Assembly: GCF_009668025.1 (NCBI RefSeq)
Contig: NZ_WJXZ01000004.1
Span: forward strand, 124,001 to 188,000
Source: Larkinella terrae
GTDB taxonomy: Bacteria > Bacteroidota > Bacteroidia > Cytophagales > Spirosomataceae
Direction: 5' to 3'
DNA: 64,000 nt
The position numbers and the translations under genes are program-made. Below, in pieces: positions 27,413 to 35,472 of this stretch (position 1 is its first letter; the number at the start of each line of letters is the position of its first letter). The notes beneath the pieces were generated by a model. The model did not search any database, was not told the origin of the DNA, and saw only the letters and a list, made by a program, of their open reading frames with translations.

Positions 27413-27499
27413 TGAATAATGAACAATGAACAATGAATAATGAACAGCATGCGTCAGCCATTCATTGTTCATTGTTCATTGTTCATTGTTTAATATTCA
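27413..27499. repeat. TGAACAA/TGAATAA inverted repeat between murD and ftsW
   Basis: Left arm 27413-27446, right arm 27460-27499, both made of 7-nt units TGAAyAA and their complements. The right arm contains the murD stop codon (27483-27485) and its last codons, and the left arm ends 6 bp before the ftsW start. Same family as 5347 and 34631. Confidence 0.85.
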
Positions 27500-28844
27500 T
27501 AATTCTCTTTACCGCTTCTTTAAACTGATCGCCCCGGTCCAGGTAATTGCGGAACAGGTCGAAGCTCGCGCAGGCGGGGGATAACAAAACCGTATCGCCC
27601 GGATTGGCCAGTTCGAGCCCTTTGGCAACCGCTTCGTTCACATCCTGCGTTTCAAACAGCGTTGGAACGAGATCCGAAAAATAGCTGACGAGCTTCCGGT
27701 TGTCTTTTCCCAGACAAATTAACGCTTTTACTTTTTCCTGAACCAACGACGCCAGCTGATCGTATTCATTTCCTTTATCCTGACCGCCCGCGATCCAGAT
27801 CACCGGCGTGGTCATGCTTTCCAGCGCGTAATAAACCGAGTCGACGTTGGTCGCTTTGGAATCATTGATAAAATGGACACCCTTAACGTCGCCCGCCGGT
27901 TCGAGCCGGTGGGCGGCATTCTGAAACGTTTGTAAACCGGTTTGCAGAGCTTCCGGTTTTACCCCAACCGACTGAGCCGCCAGCGTGGCTGCCAGCATAT
28001 TGATGGCGTTGTGTTTGCCTTTCAGGGGTAAATCGGCCAGGGCGGTTTTAAAATCCAGATCACCGTCGTTGACTACCAGAAAACCGTCTTTCAGATAAGC
28101 ACCCGGTTGGGGTGTATCGACCAGGGAAACGGGCAATAACCGGGCGACCGGTTTTTTAACGGGCAGTTCGGCACTGATTGCCGGGCTCTCCTGGTAATAA
28201 ATGAATGCATCGTCCGGCGTCATGTTCTGCAACACCCGAAACTTCGAATCGACGTAATTCTGAAACTGGTATTCGTAACGGTCTAAATGATCGGGGGTGA
28301 TATTCAGCAGAATAGCCACATTCATCCGGGCCTGATACATGTCATCCAGTTGAAAGCTGCTCAGTTCCAGCACATAATAGTCAAACGAGTTTTCCAGCAC
28401 CTGCCGGGCGAAGCTGTCGCCGATGTTACCCGCCAGCCCGACGTTCAGCCCGGCGGTTTTCAGCAGGTGGTAAACCAGCAGCGTCGTGGTGGTTTTTCCG
28501 TTGCTGCCCGTAATCCCGATCAGGTGGGCGTTGGTGTAGCGTGAAGCCAGCTCGATTTCCGAAATAACCGGGATGTTCCGTTCGCGCAGTTTCTGAATGA
28601 TGGGTGCTTTTTCGGGAATTCCGGGACTTTTCACTACTTCGGTTGCCTCAAGAATCCGGTCTTCCGTATGCTGACCTTCTTCAAACGGGATGTCGTTTTG
28701 CTGCAGAATCTGCCGATAGGACTCCTGTAACAGGCTTTTGTCCGACAAAAAAACCGCATAGCCTTTTGCCTTCGCCAGCAAGGCCGCACCAGCCCCGCTT
28801 TCTCCTCCGCCCAGAACGACCATCAACGGCATTTTAACTTCCAT
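27483..28844 (-). CDS. murD: UDP-N-acetylmuramoylalanine--D-glutamate ligase
   Basis: 453 residues, possibly starting four codons later at ATG 28832 (MPLMVVLGGGESG). GITGSNGKTTTTLLVYHLL is the ATP loop, GNIGDSF and ELSSFQLDDM are MurD motifs and FINDSKATNVDSV lies at the C-terminal domain start. Adds D-Glu to UDP-MurNAc-L-Ala. First gene of this cluster copy: mraY, murE and ftsI are absent upstream, where mscL lies instead. The C-terminal residues (NIKQ) are encoded by the intergenic repeat. Confidence 0.96.
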   Translation of the reverse strand: MEVKMPLMVVLGGGESGAGAALLAKAKGYAVFLSDKSLLQESYRQILQQNDIPFEEGQHTEDRILEATEVVKSPGIPEKAPIIQKLRERNIPVISEIELASRYTNAHLIGITGSNGKTTTTLLVYHLLKTAGLNVGLAGNIGDSFARQVLENSFDYYVLELSSFQLDDMYQARMNVAILLNITPDHLDRYEYQFQNYVDSKFRVLQNMTPDDAFIYYQESPAISAELPVKKPVARLLPVSLVDTPQPGAYLKDGFLVVNDGDLDFKTALADLPLKGKHNAINMLAATLAAQSVGVKPEALQTGLQTFQNAAHRLEPAGDVKGVHFINDSKATNVDSVYYALESMTTPVIWIAGGQDKGNEYDQLASLVQEKVKALICLGKDNRKLVSYFSDLVPTLFETQDVNEAVAKGLELANPGDTVLLSPACASFDLFRNYLDRGDQFKEAVKRIMNIKQ

Positions 28845-28931
28845 AGATTTATGTGCAAACCGGGGACAAAAATAGAAGTTTCGGCGTAGTCTGTCCGTCC
28901 GTTTGTCAATCTTTTTACGAATAAAAAAGAA

Positions 28932-28950
28932 ACCCCGCTTTGGGCGGGGT
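28932..28950 (-). terminator. Intrinsic terminator after mscL
   Basis: ACCCCGC and GCGGGGT pair around a 5-nt loop; on the minus strand the hairpin is followed by TTTCTTTTTTAT. It separates mscL from murD. Confidence 0.85.
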
Positions 28951-28974
28951 CAATGGGTGGGTACAGCGGAAAGG

Positions 28975-29304
28975 TCATTCTTTCTGCAGCGACGACGAAA
29001 CCCGCATGCGGTTGGCCGCTTTTACAATGAGGAAAATAACCCAGGCTACGATGAGGAACTGAATGACAATGTTGAGGAAATTACCATAGCGAATGGCGAC
29101 TTCCGGTGTTTCACCAACGGCTTCCTTTAGGACGATTTTTAACTGGCTGAAATCGATTCCGCCAGTTACCAGGCCTAAGATCGGGTTGATAATATCTTCA
29201 ACCAACGACGTCGTGATTTTTCCGAAAGCCGCTCCGATGATAACACCGACGGCCAAATCCAGCACATTACCCTGAGCGATAAAGGTTTTAAATTCTTTTA
29301 GCAT
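28975..29304 (-). CDS. mscL: Large-conductance mechanosensitive channel
   Basis: 109 residues from ATG 29304 ([20 protein letters not shown]). The first helix carries the pore-lining [22 protein letters not shown] and the second [18 protein letters not shown]. The protein ends soon after the second helix (SSSLQKE), so it lacks the charged C-terminal bundle of the 136-residue E. coli protein, a part that is dispensable for gating. It releases solutes on hypo-osmotic shock. Confidence 0.93.
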   Translation of the reverse strand: MLKEFKTFIAQGNVLDLAVGVIIGAAFGKITTSLVEDIINPILGLVTGGIDFSQLKIVLKEAVGETPEVAIRYGNFLNIVIQFLIVAWVIFLIVKAANRMRVSSSLQKE

Positions 29305-29416
29305 GGATTGAGTGGTTAAGTTGATTGGCAGGAAGTTAAGAAATGTTACCATTTTGTCAAATTTATACACAAAAAAATAACATCCGCACAATACCCCTGT
29401 CTGGCAAATTAATGGC

Positions 29417-30199
29417 TTACAGTTTTTCTTCCACCCACACTTTCATTTCCTGTAATTGCATTTCGCCAAATTGAGTCGCCAGCGCCACATCGGCGGCATC
29501 GCGGCCGTAGGCCACCACAATCCGATTGCCGCGCGGTTCTTTCTGGGTTGCGTCGAAGGTATACCAGCGGCCATCGACGAAGGCTTCGAACCAGGCGTGT
29601 AAGTCCATTGGCTTGAGGTTATGCAGGTAACCAACGACCATCCGCGCCGGAATGTTGAGGCTGCGGCAGAGCGAAATGCCCAGGTGCGCAAAATCCCGGC
29701 AGACACCGATGCGTTTTTCGGCGGTTTCGATGGCCGATGTACTCGAATCGCTGGTCCCGTACTGGTAGATTACGTGGCTCTGAATCCAGTTCCGGATGGC
29801 TTCCACCTGATCGTAGCCCGGCGTAGCATTGGCAGTGATGTCAGCCGCGAGCGGCCCCAGCCGGTCCGACTGGCAATAGCGGCTGGGCAGCAGAAACTGC
29901 AACGTATCGTCGGGCAAATCCTGAACCGGGACAAAAGGCGCACCCGGCGCAACATCGATCTCATCGGCGGTTTCGACCACCAACGTAATCTGAATCCGGA
30001 ACCGCCCTTCCGGCGTCATGAGCCGCTGGCATAAATTGCCGTATGAGTCGGTATATTCGATAACCGGCACGCCCGGTTCGATCTGGTATTCTTCGGAAAT
30101 TACCCATTGCCCGGCGCCGGAGCGGGGGCGTAACATAAACACAACAGGAGCAGGGGCCGGAACGTCATAGACGAGTTCGCAGCCGGCGAAAAGTTTCAT
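29417..30199 (-). CDS. Transglutaminase-like cysteine protease domain protein
   Basis: 260 residues. N-terminal beta domain (residues 1-120) similar to the bacterial transglutaminase N-region, then the papain-like core with Cys in [12 protein letters not shown], His in [11 protein letters not shown] and Asp in YTFDATQ, the complete triad. No signal peptide is seen with start ATG 30199; upstream residues are unconserved. Such proteins are peptidases or amidases; the substrate is unknown. Confidence 0.88.
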   Translation of the reverse strand: MKLFAGCELVYDVPAPAPVVFMLRPRSGAGQWVISEEYQIEPGVPVIEYTDSYGNLCQRLMTPEGRFRIQITLVVETADEIDVAPGAPFVPVQDLPDDTLQFLLPSRYCQSDRLGPLAADITANATPGYDQVEAIRNWIQSHVIYQYGTSDSSTSAIETAEKRIGVCRDFAHLGISLCRSLNIPARMVVGYLHNLKPMDLHAWFEAFVDGRWYTFDATQKEPRGNRIVVAYGRDAADVALATQFGEMQLQEMKVWVEEKL

Positions 30200-30318
30200 A
30201 AATATCAGGAATTCGAGCGTCGGTTTTGAATGGCTCAAGCTTTCCTAACCGCATTTCTACCCAAATTGTTCTTGGTTTTTCGGGCAGGAAACAAATTAAT
30301 AATGTGTCCCAAAAACAA

Positions 30319-30353
30319 AACGACAGCCTTAATCCGAAACCGGGGCTGTCGTT
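30319..30353 (-). terminator. Terminator after the thioredoxin-like gene
   Basis: AACGACAGCC (30319-30328) pairs with GGCTGTCGTT (30344-30353). On the minus strand the stem runs into TTGTTTTTGGG, fitting an intrinsic terminator for the gene ending at 30375. Confidence 0.7.
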
Positions 30354-30374
30354 GTGACGAACAAGTTGGTGGGG

Positions 30375-30938
30375 TTAAATTTTTACCGAGAATTTCTGCG
30401 GATATGTCTTTGTTTTGAACTGTTCGAACGGTTCTTTGTTGTAATAATCTCCGCCGATAAAAGTGATGATCTGGTGGAATTCCGGCGCTTTGATGTAACC
30501 GGGGATCGGCTGGATCGGCTGGAATTTTTCGTTTAGAAAAACCACCGTTGGGTAACTGAGCTGATTTCTCAGAAGCGCAGCCGCCAGTTGGTGATAACCC
30601 CGGCTTCCCTGAGCCACGTACACAAATTTATCGGTTCCCAGAACGATGTCTTCTTTCTGCTCGGCATTAAGCTTCACGGCGTAATAATTTTTGCTGATGT
30701 AATCGACAACCGACGGATTCGTGAACGTTTCCCGGTCCATTACCTTGCACCAGCCGCACCAGTCGGTGTAAACATCGATGAAGATCTTCTTCGGTTTTTT
30801 CTGATTCAGCGCAAAGGCTTCCTCAATCGTCAGCCATTTGATCTTGCCTTCTTCCTTGACCTCCGGCCGGGACCGGAACGAAACCAGACTGCCTGCGATA
30901 AGCAGCATGGCGATAAGTACAGTGAATAATTTATTCAT
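30375..30938 (-). CDS. Exported thioredoxin-like protein (CGWC)
   Basis: 187 residues. N-terminal signal peptide or anchor (LFTVLIAMLLIAGSLVSF), then a thioredoxin fold with the active site DWCGWCKVMD near residues 60-69 and the cis-proline region LSYPTVVFLNE. Related to periplasmic thiol oxidoreductases that keep exported proteins reduced. No cognate membrane electron donor such as DsbD is adjacent. Confidence 0.85.
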   Translation of the reverse strand: MNKLFTVLIAMLLIAGSLVSFRSRPEVKEEGKIKWLTIEEAFALNQKKPKKIFIDVYTDWCGWCKVMDRETFTNPSVVDYISKNYYAVKLNAEQKEDIVLGTDKFVYVAQGSRGYHQLAAALLRNQLSYPTVVFLNEKFQPIQPIPGYIKAPEFHQIITFIGGDYYNKEPFEQFKTKTYPQKFSVKI

Positions 30939-31447
30939 GAGTCTGCTCTATTTATAAAACCGTTAGTCGAAGAGTTGCCGTATCGAAATTAGATAACGAA
31001 TGATAAACCGTTAACCATATGGCACTGAGCTAAGTTTCGTGCCACTTAGTTTTGACTCCAAAAGGGAGGAAGAGTAACGGGTTTTCGATAAAATTATACT
31101 ATAAAGTACAGATCGGAACCGGTTTTTGCGGGTATCATCTTCAAAAAGACTATGTAATACCAGTTGAGCGGGCATAAACCGGTTTACGCGAACGCTCATG
31201 CTGCGAATAGATGGATTCAAAATCGGCTGGTCGCGGAAGTAAAATTCACCTATTTCTTACAACTGGCAAAAAACTGTCCAAATCGACGGACAGAACCGTC
31301 GGTTTTTTGTAGTCTCTTGGCCTTTTCATACGATATTTCAGGTTTTGTATAATATTATTCTGGCAGTTATCATTAGCTTTGTCGTTTTTTTTAGTAAATT
31401 TGATCACAATATATAATACTTATATTATACAAGTCAATAACTATATC
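30939..31447. other. Long non-coding region before the LexA-like gene
   Basis: Noteworthy pieces: TAGTTTTG (31047-31054) fits a -7 box; CGACGG (31284-31289) pairs with CCGTCG (31296-31301) before GTTTTTT, a plus-strand terminator. Together they would frame a transcript of about 240 nt with no convincing ORF. Nearer the gene lie ATAATATTAT (31349-31358) and TATAATA-CTTA-TATTATA (31412-31429), both likely operators, plus TAGCTTTG and TAAATTTG as candidate -7 boxes. Confidence 0.45.
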
Positions 31448-32164
31448 ATGTTCAACGAACCCGGAAAATCTTTTGAAGAGGGTTTAGAGCCGATTCAGGA
31501 GCGGCTGCGGCAAGTATTTGACGCGCTGGAAATCAGTATCTACCAAGCCGCGAAAGATCTTGGTGAGAACTCGTCCAAATTTTACAACATCCTGAACGGC
31601 CGGGCTAAACCGTCGTATGATACCATCATGCGGTTGTTGGAGCAATATCCGCAGGTACGGGCCGACTTTCTGTTGCGGGGTCAGAAACCCGTATTGGACG
31701 AGCCGGAGCAAAATGGAAGGATTATCGAACTGGAGGTGCGTTACATGGATCTCCCGTTTGTACCGACGCGTTTCTACGCCAGTTTCATCGAAACCTATAT
31801 CGAGGGAATCAGCATGGCGCAGATGGAAACGTACCGCGTTCCAGTTCATATGGTCGGGAACCATAAAGAACCGGTCGTGATCGAAGTTTCCGGTAATAGC
31901 ATGACACCCCAATTGGCCAACGGAGCGAAAGTGCTGGCGATTCTCGTGGACCCGAACAATTGGGAGTATCAGTCGGGCGGTATTTATGCCGTGATTTACC
32001 GGGATTTTTTTGTGGTTAAACGTATTAAAGACAATGAGTTGCTGACGAAGCAGCGGTTAACTCTTCACTCCGACAATCCCAATGGCGGCAGCGTCACAGT
32101 TCCGTTGAAGGACATTCGTGGAATCTGGAAAATTGTGCGGGTGATCGATTCACCGGTGGAGTAG
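31448..32164 (+). CDS. XRE/LexA-like repressor with S24 peptidase domain
   Basis: 238 residues. An N-terminal helix-turn-helix (SIYQAAKDLGENSSKFYNIL, about residues 32-51) is followed by a LexA-type S24 domain. The Ser-Lys dyad is visible: Ser in VSGNSMTPQL and Lys in FFVVKRIK. No Ala-Gly self-cleavage site is obvious between the domains. It may be a phage-type or stress repressor. The 18-bp palindrome 19 bp before the start suggests self-control. It stands beside the RAYT islet. Confidence 0.82.
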   Translation: MFNEPGKSFEEGLEPIQERLRQVFDALEISIYQAAKDLGENSSKFYNILNGRAKPSYDTIMRLLEQYPQVRADFLLRGQKPVLDEPEQNGRIIELEVRYMDLPFVPTRFYASFIETYIEGISMAQMETYRVPVHMVGNHKEPVVIEVSGNSMTPQLANGAKVLAILVDPNNWEYQSGGIYAVIYRDFFVVKRIKDNELLTKQRLTLHSDNPNGGSVTVPLKDIRGIWKIVRVIDSPVE

Positions 32165-32175
32165 TTCCTAAAGAT

Positions 32176-32236
32176 GGCCGAATAGTTATAAACCCGTCAG
32201 GTCTTGAAGACCCGACGGGTTTATAACTATTCGGCC
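32176..32236. repeat. REP-like palindrome at the 3' end of the RAYT gene
   Basis: GGCCGAATAGTTATAAACCC... at 32176-32198 and its perfect 23-bp complement at 32214-32236 flank the inner GGTCTT-G-AAGACC. The central 33 bp read AAACCCGTCAG...CGACGGGTTT and match the layout of the element at 32863. The RAYT stop codon (32227-32229) falls inside the right arm. Confidence 0.85.
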
Positions 32237-32831
32237 GCCCTTTCGTGAAAATCAATAAAAATCTCTCGCCCACCAAACCAATCCAACACTTCATTGCGGC
32301 ACAACAGCGTTGTTTTTTCCGAAATCAGTAATCGAAAAGAGGAATACGGCCAACTGCTAATTTTTCTGGAAAATCCGTGTTTAACCGGATTTTGATGAAT
32401 GTAGTAAATGAGCCGTGTGTAATACCGATCGTCGGTGACTTCTTTTCTTTTGAATTGATTAAGGAATAATGCGCCCTTACGTTCAAAGCGTTTGTTGTAG
32501 GCTTTTGAATACGCATTGAAAAAATTTGAAAATTGCTTACTAAGCTGTACGAATAATTTATCTTGCAGAGCCAGCGGTTTTACCGGTTCATGGATTTCAA
32601 AATAGCTTACCAGCTCACCCTCTGCTCTGATCTTACACGGACAAATAAATGGAAGTGATGGGGCATTAAACAGTAAGCGAATGTGTCGACTATTGGAAAG
32701 CAATATTGGGCATATTTTTTTAGAAAGTACTGATAGTTAGCTGGTTCTCGAAATAATAAGTCCGCTCCATTTGCATGATTATAGATATGATAGTATTGTT
32801 CAGGTAGTAGAGGCTGAAGATTAGCGGACAT
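32227..32831 (-). pseudogene. RAYT-type (REP-associated tyrosine) transposase, frameshifted
   Basis: ATG 32831 opens 74 residues with EQYYHIYNHANGADLLF and LMPHHFHLFVRV, the HUH (His-Phe-His) metal motif of the Y1 transposase fold. This frame stops at 32607. The rest continues in the -1 frame: LVSYFEIHEP, QFSNFFNAYSKAYNKRFERK with the candidate catalytic tyrosine, then KEVTDDRYYTRLIYYIHQNP and LDWFGG, typical RAYT C-terminal motifs. One missing base between about 32610 and 32640 would restore a protein of about 200 residues. No classic slippery heptamer is present, so it is called a recent pseudogene or a sequencing error. The region is visibly more A+T-rich than its neighbours and is bracketed by palindromes at 32176 and 32863. 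Confidence 0.85.
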
Positions 32832-32862
32832 AGCTATTTTCGATTTATAATTAGACGTAAAA

Positions 32863-32895
32863 AAACCTGTAAGATCTTCAAGACCTTACAGGTTT
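32863..32895. repeat. REP-like palindrome upstream of the RAYT gene
   Basis: AAACCTGTAAG (32863-32873) and CTTACAGGTTT (32885-32895) are perfect inverted arms around ATCTTCAAGAC. Same 33-bp architecture as the core at 32176: AAACC arms and a central TCTT-AAGA palindrome. Confidence 0.85.
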
Positions 32896-32918
32896 AATCT
32901 ATAAACTTTCTCTAGCCA

Positions 32919-34631
32919 ATGCATTTCAACGGAAAAGCCAAAGAACAGATGAGTTACGATGCCATTGTCATCGGTTCGGGAATCAGCGGGGGCTGGGCGG
33001 CCAAGGAACTGTGCGAAAAAGGGTTGAAAACGCTGGTGCTGGAGCGCGGGCGGATGGTGAAACACGTGGCCGATTACCCGACCGCGATGGCCAATCCCTG
33101 GGATTTCCCGCACCGAAACCGGATGCCCGACGCCTTTGACGTGGAAAATCCGATTGCCACCAAATGCTACGCACTGGACGAAGCTACCCAACAGTTTTTT
33201 GTGAAAGATGCTGACCACCCGTATATTCAGGAAAAACCGTTCGACTGGATTCGCGGCTACCAGGTGGGCGGAAAATCGCTGATCTGGGCGCGGCAAACGC
33301 AACGCTGGAGTGATTACGAATTTCAGGCTCCGGCCCGCGACGGTTTTGCCGTCGATTGGCCCATTCGCTACGCCGATCTCGCGCCCTGGTACAGCCATGT
33401 CGAAAAGTTTGTCGGAATCAGTGGGAATAAAGACGGCATCGACACCTTGCCCGACGGCGAGTTTCTGCCGCCGTTCGAGCTGAACTGCGTCGAGAAACAA
33501 ATCCAGACGACCGTTAAAAACAACTATACCGACCGGCACGTCATTATCGGCCGCTGCGCCCACCTGACCAAACCGCAACCCATTCATTTACAGCAGGGCA
33601 GGGGCCAGTGCCAGGCCCGGCATCTTTGTTACCGGGGCTGTCCGTTTGGCGGTTATTTCAGTTCGAATTCAGCGACCTTGCCGTGGGCGGCAAAAACCGG
33701 TAACCTGACGATCCGGCCCGATTCGGTGGTACATTCCATTATTTACGACGAGCAAAAAGGAAAAGCTACGGGCGTTCGCGTGATCGACGCGAACACGAAG
33801 CAGTCAACGGAGTATTTTGCCAAAATCATTTTCGTCAATGCCGCCTGCCTGAATTCCAATCTGGTTTTGCTGAATTCGACCTCGAAACGCTTTCCGAACG
33901 GTTTGGGCAACGACAACGGGTTGCTGGGTCGCTATGTGGCGTTTCACAACTACCGGGGTAGCCTGAACGCGTCGTTCGACGGTTTTCAGAAACAATATTT
34001 CTACGGTCGTCGTCCGACAACGGCTTTTATGCCCTCTTTCCGCAACGTAAAGAAACAGGAAACCGACTTTCAGCGGGGTTATATGGTGGCTTTCAGTGCC
34101 AGCCGGGCAGGTTGGCAACGGGGCAGTTCGCAGAGCGGTTTTGGGGCCGAATTCAAGGAAAGTCTGCTGACGCCGGGCGATTGGAGCGTGTACATGATGA
34201 TGCAGGCCGAAACCTTGCCGAAATACGAAAACCACGTTCGTCTCAGCCCGGACCAAAAGGATCCCTGGGGTATTCCACAACTGATAACATCGGTAGGCTA
34301 CGACGATAACGATGTGAAAATTCTGAAAGATTTTCTGGTGCAGGGCGCCGAAATGCTCGAAAAGTCGGGTTGCAAGAATATCACTTCGCACGACGACCAC
34401 CGAAATCCCGGTCTGGACATTCACGAAATGGGCGGGGTGCGCATGGGAAAAGATCCCAAAACGTCGTTACTGAACAAGTGGAATCAGTTTCATAACGTCA
34501 AAAACGTTTTCGTGACCGACGGCGCCTGCATGACCTCCGTCGGCAACCAGAACCCGTCGATTACGTTCATGGCCCTCACCGCACGAGCCGCCAACCATGC
34601 GGTTTCGGAGTTGAAGAAAGGGACGTTGTAA
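32919..34631 (+). CDS. GMC-family FAD oxidoreductase
   Basis: 570 residues. FAD-binding AIVIGSGISGGWAAKELCEKG begins at residue 14, followed by LVLERGR; the C-terminal half has MGGVRMGKD and VFVTDGACMTSVGNQNPSIT, where GMC enzymes hold the catalytic histidine or asparagine. Such proteins oxidise sugars or polyols; the small subunit (gluconate dehydrogenase subunit 3 type) often found with Bacteroidota members is not adjacent. Start ATG 32919 agrees with the short N-terminal extension usual in this clade. Confidence 0.88.
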   Translation: MHFNGKAKEQMSYDAIVIGSGISGGWAAKELCEKGLKTLVLERGRMVKHVADYPTAMANPWDFPHRNRMPDAFDVENPIATKCYALDEATQQFFVKDADHPYIQEKPFDWIRGYQVGGKSLIWARQTQRWSDYEFQAPARDGFAVDWPIRYADLAPWYSHVEKFVGISGNKDGIDTLPDGEFLPPFELNCVEKQIQTTVKNNYTDRHVIIGRCAHLTKPQPIHLQQGRGQCQARHLCYRGCPFGGYFSSNSATLPWAAKTGNLTIRPDSVVHSIIYDEQKGKATGVRVIDANTKQSTEYFAKIIFVNAACLNSNLVLLNSTSKRFPNGLGNDNGLLGRYVAFHNYRGSLNASFDGFQKQYFYGRRPTTAFMPSFRNVKKQETDFQRGYMVAFSASRAGWQRGSSQSGFGAEFKESLLTPGDWSVYMMMQAETLPKYENHVRLSPDQKDPWGIPQLITSVGYDDNDVKILKDFLVQGAEMLEKSGCKNITSHDDHRNPGLDIHEMGGVRMGKDPKTSLLNKWNQFHNVKNVFVTDGACMTSVGNQNPSITFMALTARAANHAVSELKKGTL

Positions 34632-34704
34632 ATGAATAATGAACAATGAACAATGAAATGTCGACGTGTCCTTTTCCTTCATTGTTCATTGTTCATTATT
34701 CATT
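34631..34704. repeat. 27-bp perfect inverted repeat of TGAAyAA units
   Basis: 34631-34657 and 34678-34704 are perfect inverted copies made of TGAATAA/TGAACAA units, spacer 20 bp. It sits between the convergent GMC and GLPGLI genes, beginning at the last base of the GMC stop codon. Same family as 5347 and 27413; it may act as a bidirectional 3' hairpin. Confidence 0.88.
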
Positions 34705-34710
34705 GAATCC

Positions 34711-35463
34711 CTAATACCGTATCGACCAGTACGGGTTTTCCTGGGCTTTCATGCTGGTCTGGATATGGTCTTTGATGATTTTATCGTAATCGGCGGTTTT
34801 GATTTTTCGGCCTTTGATTTTCTTGTTGGCGGTTAATTCTTTCGAGACATCCTTCATTTCAATTTTGCTAGCGGTAACGACCACGTCGCCGTCGTTCAGA
34901 TCCAATTCCAGAATCAGTCCCGGCAAACCGGAATACTGCTCCGGACCCGCCGGAACCGGGATGTCCTGAGCAAACCAGGCTACTACTTTCTGTTGCTTGA
35001 TCGGATCTTCCGTCTCGGCCTTCATGCAGATATGCCCGGCGATGTCTTTCAACTGATTCAGAATCTTCCACTTCGGTACTTTTAGGGAATCATCGATGAG
35101 ATACGTTCTCCCCAACATTTCAATGACATCCGATTTAGTTTCCTGCTTGAAATCCCGGCGGATAATGTAATCGCTGTTCCGGTACGACCACTGCCCGTTT
35201 TCACTCCGCCAATATTCGTCTGCGTTGGTATAAAGGCTCTGGTCTTCGTTGAAATACAACACCATTTGCGTCGGCTTGCTGCTGTAGTTCTTGTTCGTGG
35301 CCTTCATCCGTTCTTTCTGATCCAGGCTCAGAAACGTCATCCGGGACATAATTTTAACATAATCCTGCGTGCGGTCATACGTAACCATGCCTTCCATTTT
35401 CTGGGCCACTGCCTGAACGCCGATCGTCGCGAAAAGAAGGATTAAGAGCTTTTTCATCATCAT
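34711..35463 (-). CDS. GLPGLI family protein
   Basis: 250 residues with a signal peptide (LLILLFATIGVQAVAQ). The family signature is present as QYSGLPGLILELDL near residue 187. GLPGLI proteins are exported, Bacteroidota-specific and of unknown function, and commonly follow an outer-membrane barrel gene, as here (9-bp gap). Three ATG codons stand in a row at the start; the exact one is uncertain. Confidence 0.9.
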   Translation of the reverse strand: MMMKKLLILLFATIGVQAVAQKMEGMVTYDRTQDYVKIMSRMTFLSLDQKERMKATNKNYSSKPTQMVLYFNEDQSLYTNADEYWRSENGQWSYRNSDYIIRRDFKQETKSDVIEMLGRTYLIDDSLKVPKWKILNQLKDIAGHICMKAETEDPIKQQKVVAWFAQDIPVPAGPEQYSGLPGLILELDLNDGDVVVTASKIEMKDVSKELTANKKIKGRKIKTADYDKIIKDHIQTSMKAQENPYWSIRY

Positions 35464-35472
35464 TGTTAGGAA

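Noticed and set aside
32600-32660. Programmed -1 frameshift joining the RAYT halves
   Set aside because: No X-XXY-YYZ slippery heptamer or following pseudoknot was seen; a simple mutation is more likely.
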